NCBI GenBank assembly: GCA_002189105.1
Contig: NIOB01000004.1
Location: 248,001-312,000, forward strand
Origin: Saccharibacillus soli
Lineage (GTDB): Bacteria; Bacillota; Bacilli; Paenibacillales; Paenibacillaceae
Direction of reading: 5' to 3'
Length of the DNA: 64,000 nt
A program made the translations under genes and the position numbers. The notes under the pieces are model-generated. The model ran no database searches. It was given only the letters and a program-made list of their open reading frames with translations, and was not told the DNA's origin. Every line of letters begins with the position of its first letter. The stretch's first letter is position 1. Positions 55,619 through 63,445 of this stretch are shown one piece after another.

Positions 55619-55664
55619 AAAAGGCCGCGAGTTCTGCACCTAAGCAGAACTCGCGGCCTTTTTG
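55619..55664. terminator. Strong bidirectional terminator
   Basis: A perfect 17-bp stem (55621-55637 and 55644-55660) with loop ACCTAA, A-rich left flank and T-rich right flank. Confidence 0.9.
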
Positions 55665-55730
55665 ATGGCTTTTTGCGGTTTCGATGAATAGCAGACACAG
55701 CAGCAGCGACTTAAAGGCAAACATATTGAG

Positions 55731-55759
55731 TTGACAGGATTATAGTAGTATTTTAAAAT
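55731..55759 (+). promoter_or_regulatory. Promoter of the TrmB-family gene
   Basis: TTGACA (55731-55736) and TAAAAT (55754-55759) are 17 bases apart. The spacer holds ATAGTAGTATT, the same run found in the MFS promoter at 4359-4369. Confidence 0.55.
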
Positions 55760-55797
55760 AACACTTATCATCCCATCAAGTTGAAGGAGGAAGTCGG

Positions 55798-56592
55798 TTG
55801 ATCGAAGAACTTCGCAAGATCGGATTGTCCGATCTGGAGGCACGCTGCTATCTGGCGCTGCACGAAGAATCGTCGTTGTCCGGATACGAAGTGGCGAAGC
55901 GGGTATCGGTATCGCGTACCAATGTCTATGCCGCCCTGCGCCTATTAAGCGAAAAAGGCATCTGCCGCATGATTGAAGCCGACCCGGTGTTATATGAAGC
56001 GGTGCCCATCGGTGATGTAATTCGACTGTTAAAAGCGGACTTTGAACGTTCGACGGACATGCTGCTGGAGGAACTGACGGCGCCGCCCAAGCGCAGTGCA
56101 TCGTTTGGCACCTGGAAGGGAGATAAAGCGGTAGAACTGACCCTTCGCCGGTTGATCTCGGGTGCCCAGCACACGATCTTGGTCGATCTCTGGGAAGAAG
56201 ATCTGGATTGGTTTGAGCAGGAGCTGCTTGCGGCGGAGAACAGAGGGGTTGAGGTTGCCGTCATGTTGATCGGCAGAAGATCGACTGCCTTGAAGACCGT
56301 GGTGAACCACAGCAGGCCTGAACATGTGGAAGCTTCCGAAGTTCGGCGCTTTACGCTGCTGTGCGACCGCACTTACGGCTTGATCGGCAGCTTCGGCCGC
56401 CGGATTCAGCTCTCGGCGCTGGAGAGCGATCACCCGGCAATCGCCGGACTGCTGGAGAGCGCGTTTATGCACGACCTGATCGTGCAGCGTATTGAAGAAG
56501 ACTTCGGTGCCCAGCTTGAGGCCCAATACGGCCGCGACTATCAGACAATCCGCAGCCGTTATGGCGGGTTGTTGGGGCTGGAGAGGGATTAA
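55798..56592 (+). CDS. TrmB-family transcriptional regulator
   Basis: The 264-residue protein has an N-terminal TrmB winged helix (LSDLEARCYLALHEESSLSGYEVAKRVSVSRTNVYAALRLL) and a C-terminal TrmB-type sensor domain (LVDLWEEDLDWFEQELLAAENRGVEVAVMLIG) related to phospholipase-D-like folds. In Firmicutes such regulators often control sugar uptake or an efflux pump. The start is TTG at 55798, well placed behind AGGAGGAAG; there is no competing ATG. Monocistronic. Confidence 0.85.
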   Translation: MIEELRKIGLSDLEARCYLALHEESSLSGYEVAKRVSVSRTNVYAALRLLSEKGICRMIEADPVLYEAVPIGDVIRLLKADFERSTDMLLEELTAPPKRSASFGTWKGDKAVELTLRRLISGAQHTILVDLWEEDLDWFEQELLAAENRGVEVAVMLIGRRSTALKTVVNHSRPEHVEASEVRRFTLLCDRTYGLIGSFGRRIQLSALESDHPAIAGLLESAFMHDLIVQRIEEDFGAQLEAQYGRDYQTIRSRYGGLLGLERD

Positions 56593-56847
56593 GACACGGA
56601 GAAAGTCACTTCGCAAACATTCGCTTACGCATTTCTCTCGAAGTTGTCTCGCTTTGTTAGCCAGTACGGCGTTTCTGTCCGCCTGAGGGCTTTCCCCGAA
56701 AGCTTCTCATTTAAGAACCCTCTTCTGCCGCAGCATGATCTCTCACTATGCTATGCTGGGCGTTCTTGACAGGTTCGACATACTCGAAGATTTATCTTCA
56801 GGCAGTCGAGAAGTTCTCGAATCAAACTTCGTTTTGTAACTCGGTTT

Positions 56848-56999
56848 CTAACGGATCGAGACAACGCGCAGCGAGCAGTTGGAGCGGTTTTAGAGGACTA
56901 ACGGATTCAGATGGCGCTTAGAATAAGAATACGCTGATTTTCAACCTGGAAACAAGCGAATGGGACGGCTAACGAATCGACGATCCGTTAGCCCGTTAG
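56848..56999. repeat. Cluster of CTAACGGAT-type repeat elements
   Basis: CTAACGGATCG (56848), CTAACGGAT (56898), CTAACGAATCG (56969) and the reverse CGATCCGTTAG (56981), then CCGTTAG (56993). The copies at 56969-56991 form an almost perfect hairpin (10 of 11 pairs), and the copy at 56848 pairs perfectly with 56981-56991 across ~120 bases. Confidence 0.6.
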
Positions 57000-57087
57000 C
57001 GAAGCTCTTTCCTTTTATAAGCAACAAAAAAACTTCTCTCGGAGTGGGCTGGCTTCCTACTCCTACGTAATTTTCTCGACAGTCTCA

Positions 57088-57112
57088 AGATACTCGAAGG
57101 AGTATCTTTTTT
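57088..57112 (+). terminator. Orphan rho-independent terminator
   Basis: AGATACTC, loop GAAG, GAGTATCT, then a T-run. It lies 61 bases before the next gene and ~500 bases after the last one, so it would end a transcript made within the non-coding stretch, or attenuate the downstream gene. Confidence 0.72.
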
Positions 57113-57172
57113 CTGGCCTTATCATTAGTCGTATTCAAAAATACATCTTAAATCAAAAAGGAGCATACCCAC

Positions 57173-57985
57173 ATGAACCCCATCAATCTGCAAGTGATCG
57201 AATCGATCTTGAAAACCGTAGGCACCGAACTTCCCGTACGAAACGAGGCATCCGGTCGTCCTGTCAGCAGGGAGGAGATGCACCAACGTTTCGATGAGCT
57301 GAACGGATGGGCGGAGCAGGAGATTCAGGCGGCGCTCATGCCGCTGTATCCGGACATTCGCTGGTCGCAGGCAGAATTGGACCCTGGCGCTCAGGGAGAG
57401 CCGGAAAGCGAGTCTCCTTATTGGGTGCTTGATCCGATCGACGGCGCGGTGAATCTGATCCAGGGTTTCCCGTTCTGGTCCATCTCGCTCTGTCTGGTGA
57501 AAGGGGGTCAAGCAGTATTCGGCGTGATCTACGATGCCGTTCGAGGAGAACTGTTCCACGCGGAAAGAGGCGGCGGCGCTTATCTGAATGGCGTACGTAT
57601 CGCTCCGTCTGGTAAAAAGCATCTGAACGACATTGTCCTGCTGACTTCACCTCCGGGAGACTCGGCGCTCGAACGTGATAACGCCGCCCGAACAACACGA
57701 AGCCTGGATCTGTTTCTGCCGCAGATTGCTGCGGGACGTATGCTCGGTTCGGTGGCGCTCCAATTGACTTATATCGCCTGCGGTCGCGCCGATGGTTATA
57801 TAGAGTTCGGTTCAGGTATCTACGACTGGCTGGCCGGTGCACTGCTGATCCGCGAAGCGGGCGGCGTCGTCATGGATGAGGAAGGGAAGCCGTTCGATTG
57901 GGGAACGGAAAGCATCGTGGCCGCCGGAACGACCGAATTGGCAGAGCGGATTGTCGAAGCTTGGAGAAGGGGGAAGCAGTCATGA
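57173..57985 (+). CDS. Inositol-monophosphatase-family phosphatase
   Basis: The 270-residue protein has the IMPase fold: Glu68 in the first metal loop, Asp87 and Asp90 in WVLDPIDGAVNLIQGFPFW, and YDWLAGALLIREAGG near the end, whose Asp is the third metal ligand. The usual Thr after DPIDG is Ala92, a departure seen in a subset of the family, which may affect activity or specificity. Possible substrates are inositol monophosphate or other sugar phosphates. AAAAAGGAG precedes the ATG. Far from the iol genes and monocistronic. Confidence 0.87.
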   Translation: MNPINLQVIESILKTVGTELPVRNEASGRPVSREEMHQRFDELNGWAEQEIQAALMPLYPDIRWSQAELDPGAQGEPESESPYWVLDPIDGAVNLIQGFPFWSISLCLVKGGQAVFGVIYDAVRGELFHAERGGGAYLNGVRIAPSGKKHLNDIVLLTSPPGDSALERDNAARTTRSLDLFLPQIAAGRMLGSVALQLTYIACGRADGYIEFGSGIYDWLAGALLIREAGGVVMDEEGKPFDWGTESIVAAGTTELAERIVEAWRRGKQS

Positions 57986-58066
57986 GAGGTAGAGCCTATT
58001 CATCCTGCTGAACCGCGAAGAAGCATAGGATCGTTCGCACAAGCTCATTTGTTGGATTAGAAAAAG

Positions 58067-58106
58067 AGCCCTCAGAACCTGCAAGCAGCAGGCTCTGGGG
58101 GCTTTT
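58067..58106 (+). terminator. Terminator after the phosphatase gene
   Basis: AGCCCTCAGAACCTGC (58067-58082) pairs with GCAGGCTCTGGGGGCT (58088-58103), loop AAGCA, followed by TTT. Confidence 0.82.
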
Positions 58107-58383
58107 CAGATTGGAGTTAAGAGATCGAGTCTGAGGAACCGATTGTTGGGTAACTTAGGCAGACCTTTGTACAGTCGCCGTTTTCGTTAATGAACACGGG
58201 CGAGTGATGGAGTGAGCGAACGAACAACTGTGTCCATAGAGGAGCCAAACTTCCTGAAGGTCGGTTCAGATCGCAGAAGGCTCGCTCGAACAAGATCAGG
58301 CGACCGCGGCTTCTCGCACTGTTGAATGAAGCTTGAAGCTGCCTGAAAGCAAGCTCTCCGAACGTCTCGAAGGGTTCGTTCCG
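58107..58383. other. Intergenic sequence between the phosphatase terminator and the nagA-proximal repeat
   Basis: I see no gene, promoter or RNA here. It is the left part of a 586-base gap between two convergent genes. Confidence 0.4.
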
Positions 58384-58575
58384 CTTCTTGGGCAGGTGCG
58401 TTCAACTCATTCGCTGGCCTCTCAAGCAGGGAAATGAGCCATACTCATTGCCTTCTTGGGTAAGAGCGTAAATCACATTTGCTGCCTTCACAGGCAAGAG
58501 CACAAGCCGCATTTATTGGCTTTTGAAGCAGAAGCAAGAAGCACATTTATCGACTTCTCGGACAGGATTGTTCAG
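58384..58575. repeat. Degenerate 34-bp tandem repeat at the 3' end of nagA
   Basis: Units start at 58384, 58418, 58451, 58485, 58520 and 58554 (spacing 33-35). Each opens with C(C)TTCT..GGCA or a close variant, and most continue with AGAGC.xAA..C.CATTT and end TTGG or CTG. The clearest are 58451-58484 and 58485-58519. The last unit runs over the nagA stop codon. The spacing is not a multiple of three and the units are not coding in any consistent frame. Confidence 0.6.
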
Positions 58576-59924
58576 CCGATCTTCCGCCCGGCGGCCCAGA
58601 CGCCGCGCAGCTCCAGCTCCTCGTCCATCCAGACGAGGTCGGCGCGTTTGCCCGGCTGGATGGAGCCGGTGAATGAATACAGCCCGGCCTGCCGAGCCGG
58701 GGCGCCGCTGGCTGCGTCGGAGGCGCGCTCCACGCTGAGGCCAGCCTGGTGGACCAGGAAGCGGAAGCCTTCCGCCATGGTCAGGCGGCTGCCCGCGAGT
58801 GCGCCGCCCTGTGTGAGGGCGACGCCGTCTTGGACGACCACGGGCAGGTCGCCGAGGAAATAATCGCCGTCGCCGAGTCCCGCGGCGGACATGGCATCGG
58901 TGATGAGGACGAGATTCCCGTCCGTCTTCACCTTCGCCAGCAGCTTGACCGCGCCGGGATGAACATGAATCCCGTCTGCGATCACCTCGGCCACGATGGA
59001 CTCCGTGCCGAGCGCGGCACCCGCCGCGCCGGGCTTGCGATGATGCAGCGGCGTCATCGCATTGAAGGTATGCACCGCGTGGTTCAGGCCGGCATCCACA
59101 GCCGCCAGCACTTCCTCATAGCTGGCGTCGGTGTGTCCCATCGCCGCCGTAATGCCGTTCGCCCGCAGCCAGGCGATCGTCTCCAGAGCGCCTTCGCGCT
59201 CGGGCGCCAACGTCAGCTGGCGAATCAGACCGGGGAAGCGGGCTTCCCAGTCTTCCAGCCAATCCGTGCGCGGCAGTGAGATATGCACCGGGTTCTGCGC
59301 CCCCGGCCATTTCGGGCTGATGAACGGCCCTTCCAGATGCACGCCCTCGATGCTTGCGCCGGGCATCTCGCCCCGCTGCCGATAAGCCCAGACGGCTTCC
59401 AGCACGCCGTCGATCATGTCGTGCGAAGCCGTCATGGTCGTCGCCAGCATCGACGTCGAACCGTGCGAGCCGTGGAACTTGGCGATGGTGTCCAGGACGC
59501 CGGGCTTGCCGGCGTCCATAAAGTCTTCGCCCATCCCTCCGTGGACATGGATGTCCACGAAGCCCGGCAGCAGCCAGCCGCCCTGCGCGTCTACGACGCG
59601 AACGCCGCTTTCATCCCAATCGGCTGGGTCGTTGGCGGCGGTTCGGACAGCCACCGCCTTTGCCGCTGTCCCTTCGCCAGATGCGCCGCCTGAATCCATC
59701 GCCGTATCGACACGCTCTGCCTGCCAGCCTTTTCCCGCTGTACGCAGACCCAGTGCTTCTTCACCGTCTTCGCCTGCAGGAGGTTCCACCGAGACGATCC
59801 AGCCGTCTGCTGTCAGGCAGCTTCCGCCTTCAATGATGCCATCCGGCGTGACGATATTGGCGTTGATGAATCGCAGCAGCCCCTGCCGTCCGTCTAATTG
59901 CGTGGTCAGGATTGAACCGCTCAT
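58572..59924 (-). CDS. nagA: N-acetylglucosamine-6-phosphate deacetylase with N-terminal insert
   Basis: The 450-residue amidohydrolase has the metal motif PGFVDIHVHGG, then HTFNAMTPLHHRKPG, ADGIHVHP and LITDAM with the catalytic Asp. NagA removes acetate from GlcNAc-6-phosphate, giving the NagB substrate. Between the N-terminal beta domain and the barrel (residues ~48-110) lies an extra acidic/Ala-rich stretch of about 55 residues, so the protein is longer than the usual ~390. The ATG at 59924 overlaps the nagB stop (ATGA), with AGGAGC 9 bases upstream; a GTG three codons earlier is too close to that site. Confidence 0.93.
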   Translation of the reverse strand: MSGSILTTQLDGRQGLLRFINANIVTPDGIIEGGSCLTADGWIVSVEPPAGEDGEEALGLRTAGKGWQAERVDTAMDSGGASGEGTAAKAVAVRTAANDPADWDESGVRVVDAQGGWLLPGFVDIHVHGGMGEDFMDAGKPGVLDTIAKFHGSHGSTSMLATTMTASHDMIDGVLEAVWAYRQRGEMPGASIEGVHLEGPFISPKWPGAQNPVHISLPRTDWLEDWEARFPGLIRQLTLAPEREGALETIAWLRANGITAAMGHTDASYEEVLAAVDAGLNHAVHTFNAMTPLHHRKPGAAGAALGTESIVAEVIADGIHVHPGAVKLLAKVKTDGNLVLITDAMSAAGLGDGDYFLGDLPVVVQDGVALTQGGALAGSRLTMAEGFRFLVHQAGLSVERASDAASGAPARQAGLYSFTGSIQPGKRADLVWMDEELELRGVWAAGRKIG

Positions 59925-60646
59925 TTGACCCACGCTCCTGCCGCTTCATCCATCAGCACGACCAGATTCGGATGAAGCTGAAGCAGCGATGCCGGACACT
60001 TCGTGTTAATCGGCCCCGTGAGCGCCTGCTTCGCAATCTCCGCTTTGGATTCCCCACGGATAACGAGCATAACCTGACGGGCTTTCATGATTGGAGCAAC
60101 ACCCATCGTAATCGCCTGCTTGGGAACATCATGGATGGAATCGAAGAAGCGGGCATTGGCTTCGCGCGTCCGATGCTGAAGCGTCGCGGCATGGGTACCG
60201 GCGATTAGCGAATCATCCGGTTCATTGAAGCCGATGTGACCGTTATGCCCCAGACCCAACAGCTGGAGGTCAATGCCTTCATCTTCGATCATGGCATCAT
60301 AATAGGCACATTCCTGCTCCAGATCCACCGCCAATCCATTCGGGACATGTGTATTGGCCGGATCAATATCGACCTGATCGAACAGATGCGTGTTCATAAA
60401 ACAGCGATAGCTCGCCGGATGGCTGCCCGACAACCCCACATATTCGTCGAGATTGTAGGAACGCGCCCTGGCAAAGCTGACGCTGCCGCTCTGATACAGC
60501 TTCACCAACTCCTCGTAAATGCCAATGGGCGTGCTGCCTGTGGCCAGACCCAATACGGCACGGGGATTGGTCTGGAGCAGACTGGCGATCAGGCCTGCGC
60601 CTGCACGGTTCAGATCTTCTTCGGTACGGAACGTCAACAAATTCAT
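59921..60646 (-). CDS. nagB: Glucosamine-6-phosphate deaminase
   Basis: The 241-residue enzyme has the NagB motifs LGLATGSTPIGIYEELV, NLDEYVGL with the catalytic Asp, and LLGLGHNGHIGFNEPDDS with the active-site His. It makes fructose-6-phosphate and ammonia from glucosamine-6-phosphate. It lies between the RpiR-family regulator and nagA, overlapping both by four bases, so the three genes are translationally coupled. The short length fits the Firmicute-type, monomer-like NagB. Confidence 0.95.
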   Translation of the reverse strand: MNLLTFRTEEDLNRAGAGLIASLLQTNPRAVLGLATGSTPIGIYEELVKLYQSGSVSFARARSYNLDEYVGLSGSHPASYRCFMNTHLFDQVDIDPANTHVPNGLAVDLEQECAYYDAMIEDEGIDLQLLGLGHNGHIGFNEPDDSLIAGTHAATLQHRTREANARFFDSIHDVPKQAITMGVAPIMKARQVMLVIRGESKAEIAKQALTGPINTKCPASLLQLHPNLVVLMDEAAGAWVK

Positions 60647-61509
60647 GATTGGACACCTCCGGATGGATTGAGATACTGACGAACATTATGATAGGACTGT
60701 TCCAGCATGGGCACATATTCCTCAAAACCTTCGCTGACCATGCCGGTAAACAAGATGTCGATGACATGCAGTTGGGCGATTCGGGAAGCCATCGGGCCGC
60801 GCCGTACACCTTCTTCCAGTGAAGAGGTAAACAGCGGAATATCGGCAAGCGCAGGCAGCGGGCTGGTTCCATAGCGGGTTAGCGACAGCGTTAATGCGCC
60901 AACGTCTTTGGCACATTGCAGCGCAGCGATGGTCTCCGGCGTTTCGCCCGAATAGGAAATCGCCAGCGCAACATCGCCTTCATTTAGCGTGGACGCCGAG
61001 GTGATCTGCATATGAGAATCCGCAAAAGCGGTACAGCTTTTACCCAGTCGAATCACCTTCTGATAAAAATCCTGAGCCACGATGGACGAGGTTCCCATGC
61101 CGTAGAGATCGATCCGCCGGGCGGAACGCAGCGCGGTAATGGCACGTTCCAGCACCTGAAGATCCAGCAGCCGCGTCGTATCGGTGATCGAGGTGAGGTG
61201 ATTCGCTTCAATCGCCCGGACAATTTCTTTGAGCGGCCGCCCTGCGACAATATCCTGATACGTACCCGCCTCGGATGGCCGGGAGAGTTCCCCGATCAGG
61301 CGCATTTTAAAATCGGGAAATCCTTTGAAGCGCAGTGACTTGCAGAAGCGTGTAACGGTCGCCGGGCTGGTTCCGCAGGCTGCTGCAAGTTCTGTGATCC
61401 CAAGCCACTGTACCTGTTCAGGATCTTCCAGTACATATTCAGCGAGCCGCTTTTCCTGCGGCGAAAAATGCGGGATCTGTTCGCGCAGGAGAGAGAGGAG
61501 AGCAGACAT
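60643..61509 (-). CDS. RpiR/MurR-family regulator of the nag operon
   Basis: The 288-residue regulator has an N-terminal RpiR helix-turn-helix (LGITELAAACGTSPATVTRFCKSL) and a SIS phosphosugar-binding domain (RRIDLYGMGTSSIVAQDFYQKV; AISYSGETPETIAAL). SIS regulators sense sugar phosphates such as GlcNAc-6-P, GlcN-6-P or MurNAc-6-P. AAGGAGA is before the ATG. It is the first gene of rpiR-nagB-nagA and overlaps nagB (ATGA), so it controls its own operon, probably through the AT-rich palindromes just upstream. Confidence 0.9.
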   Translation of the reverse strand: MSALLSLLREQIPHFSPQEKRLAEYVLEDPEQVQWLGITELAAACGTSPATVTRFCKSLRFKGFPDFKMRLIGELSRPSEAGTYQDIVAGRPLKEIVRAIEANHLTSITDTTRLLDLQVLERAITALRSARRIDLYGMGTSSIVAQDFYQKVIRLGKSCTAFADSHMQITSASTLNEGDVALAISYSGETPETIAALQCAKDVGALTLSLTRYGTSPLPALADIPLFTSSLEEGVRRGPMASRIAQLHVIDILFTGMVSEGFEEYVPMLEQSYHNVRQYLNPSGGVQS

Positions 61510-61534
61510 GATGATTCTCCTTTTTTAGAAAATT

Positions 61535-61573
61535 ATTTTTATAAAAATAGATTAAATTTTGAAAAATATTTTC
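61535..61573 (-). promoter_or_regulatory. AT-rich palindromes upstream of the nag operon
   Basis: ATTTTTATAAAAAT (61535-61548) is a perfect 14-bp palindrome, and GAAAAATATTTTC (61561-61573) is a second near-palindrome 12 bases away. Both lie just upstream of the RpiR gene and are candidate operators. The AT-richness makes chance pairing easy. Confidence 0.45.
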
Positions 61574-61765
61574 TTTGTATCTCTAGAATAATCCAAAGTG
61601 CCGCCTAGGACAAGAGGGCATAGGCAGAATTAGACAACAGGATGAGATGAAGTGACGCAGATTTGAGGTCATCACGAAAACAACAGCGAACGGAACTCAT
61701 TTTGAGACAGAAAGATTGTATAATGAAGGGGACTTTCATTCGGCGGCAAATGGAGGAGAACGAAC

Positions 61766-62362
61766 ATGACTCACCAGCAGCAGCATCCCAAGGTAGACGC
61801 CTTTATGGAGCGAACGCAGCAGTGGCAGAGCGAGCTGGCCAAGCTAAGAAGCCTGGCGCTGGATAGTGGATTGACTGAAGAACTGAAATGGGGTCAACCC
61901 TGCTATACGCTGGACGGCTCCAACGTATTTTTGCTTCATGGGTTCAAGGAATACTGCGCTGTCCTGTTTATGAAAGGGGCCTTGATGCCGGACAACGACA
62001 GGCTGCTCATTCAGCAAACGCAGAAAGTGCAGGCGGCGCGGCAGCTTCGTTTCACCAGCATGGAGGAGATTCAGCAGAAGACGGAGCAGATTGCCGCTTA
62101 TATGCAGGACGCGATCGAAGTGGAAAAAGCCGGACTCAAGGTTGAATTGAAGCCGGTCGAGGAGTACGTTGTTCCGGAAGAACTTCGGATTCGATTCGAC
62201 GAAGATGCTGCGCTGCGCGAAGCTTTTGAAGCCCTGACACCAGGACGCCAGCGAGCGTATCTGCTGCATTTTACCGAACCCAAGCAGTCCAAGACCCGGG
62301 AAGCCCGCATCGAGAAACATTTTCCGCGCATTCTGGACGGCAAAGGCTTAAACGACCGTTGA
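61766..62362 (+). CDS. YdeI/DUF1801-family protein
   Basis: The 198-residue protein has an N-terminal DUF1801 domain (KWGQPCYTLDGSNVFLLHGFKEYCAVLFMKG) and a C-terminal helical region ending RQRAYLLHFTEPKQSKTREARIEKHFPRI, the YdeI/OmdA-like 'bacteriocin-protection' pattern. That name comes from distant relatives; the molecular function is unknown. GGAGGAGAACG precedes the ATG. It is divergent from the nag operon. Confidence 0.87.
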   Translation: MTHQQQHPKVDAFMERTQQWQSELAKLRSLALDSGLTEELKWGQPCYTLDGSNVFLLHGFKEYCAVLFMKGALMPDNDRLLIQQTQKVQAARQLRFTSMEEIQQKTEQIAAYMQDAIEVEKAGLKVELKPVEEYVVPEELRIRFDEDAALREAFEALTPGRQRAYLLHFTEPKQSKTREARIEKHFPRILDGKGLNDR

Positions 62363-62676
62363 ATCCGCCTTTCCGCTTCCGCGCGCTCGGTAGATTGCCT
62401 TGACGACATGCAGCAGCGGAATAGAAAAGGTTCGACTTTTATTTATTCCGTCTTATAGGGATGAATAGGGGCGAATTCGGCGGAATAAGGCCTTTCGCTT
62501 TTGACGAGCGCCGCACGGCGATAAGGAAGCCGTGTTATACTGAAAGATAACCGAACGTTTGCCGAAGAGAGCAGACGGGTTTCATATGCGATCGACGAGG
62601 TCGTATCGCCGGGATTTTGCACGACAAAACGACCGGGACGCGAACGTGATGCTCCGGTCGACAGGAGGCAAAAACC
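62363..62676. other. Intergenic sequence before the CarD gene
   Basis: 314 bases with no believable gene. TATACT (62536-62541) could be a -10 box but has no good -35 at normal distance. GCGATCGACGAGGTCGTATCGC (near 62588-62610) can fold into a short stem without a T-run. Confidence 0.4.
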
Positions 62677-63189
62677 ATGTTTGATGCAGGAGATTATATG
62701 ATTTACGGAAACCACGGAGTCTGTCACGTCGACGAGATCGGGCTTTCCGACGTTCAAGGCTTCGACGAAGCCAGAGCGTATTACACCTTGTCGCCGATGA
62801 ACAGCGACATGAAGATTTACACGCCCGTGGATACGCAGGTGTTTATCCGTCCGCTGGTCAGCGGCGAAGAAGCCCGAACGTTGATCGAGAGCATGTCGTC
62901 GATCGAAGACGGCGATTACGGGCAGTACTGCGGCAATACCAAAGTGCTGTCGGCGCATTATGATCGCCTGATCCAACGGGGCAGCGCCGAACGGCTGCTG
63001 AAACTGATTAAGATCATCCACCGCAAGCATGACGAAATCGCCAGCGGCGGCAAGAAGCTCAATCAGACCGACCGTACTTATCTTCGCCGCGCCGAAGAAA
63101 TGGTCTGCGACGAATTTGCAATCGCGCTCGATATGAGCGTGGACGGCGTAAAGCGCTACATGGACGATACTGTAGAAGCGAGCCGATGA
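62677..63189 (+). CDS. CarD-family transcriptional regulator
   Basis: The 170-residue protein has an N-terminal CarD_CdnL-TRCF interaction domain (FDAGDYMIYGNHGVCHVDEIG, YYTLSPMNSDMKIYTPVD) and a helical C-terminal DNA-binding part (KIIHRKHDEIASGGKKLNQTD, LRRAEEMVCDEFAIALDMS). CarD-type proteins bind the RNA polymerase beta subunit and alter promoter opening. The length is right for the family. ACAGGAGG precedes the ATG. Monocistronic and followed by a strong terminator. Confidence 0.92.
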   Translation: MFDAGDYMIYGNHGVCHVDEIGLSDVQGFDEARAYYTLSPMNSDMKIYTPVDTQVFIRPLVSGEEARTLIESMSSIEDGDYGQYCGNTKVLSAHYDRLIQRGSAERLLKLIKIIHRKHDEIASGGKKLNQTDRTYLRRAEEMVCDEFAIALDMSVDGVKRYMDDTVEASR

Positions 63190-63214
63190 GCCGAATGTTC
63201 GTTATATCCGATCG

Positions 63215-63254
63215 AAGAGTTTGGAGAGGCTTAAGCCTTTTCAAACTCTTTTTT
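63215..63254 (+). terminator. Terminator after the CarD gene
   Basis: GAGTTTGGAGAGGCT (63217-63231) pairs with AGCCTTTTCAAACTC (63234-63248) with two wobbles, then TTTTTT. Confidence 0.85.
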
Positions 63255-63377
63255 GTCCGCGCTATAATAAGAGGCATGTTGGAAAGCCGAAGCTTCACGG
63301 ATCGCTGACCGATTCATTCCTTTGCGAAATCAGGTCGGGATGACGACATGGAGCGTCACGAACGGCGTTATTCCGCA

Positions 63378-63407
63378 TTGACACTTTAAAAGCACTCCCT
63401 ATATATT
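63378..63407 (+). promoter_or_regulatory. Promoter of the glutaminase-like gene
   Basis: TTGACA (63378-63383) and TATATT (63402-63407) are 18 bases apart, 39 bases before the start codon. Confidence 0.55.
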
Positions 63408-63445
63408 AATCATATCAAATAATTCAATCATAAGGAGTGTTAGAG

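Larger units (their letters stand above)
56593..57172. other. Non-coding, structured stretch of 580 bases
   Basis: No reading frame here looks coding. It holds repeated CTAACGGAT-type elements (56848-56999) and an imperfect direct repeat, in which the segments at ~56766-56798 and ~57077-57109 share TACTCGAAG and TATCTT. It ends with a perfect terminator hairpin at 57088-57112, although no gene precedes that hairpin. It may encode a small RNA or be made of intergenic repeat elements. Confidence 0.5.

Noticed and set aside
58384-58575. CRISPR array from the 34-bp periodicity
   Set aside because: The units are contiguous and degenerate with no spacers between them, and no cas genes lie nearby.
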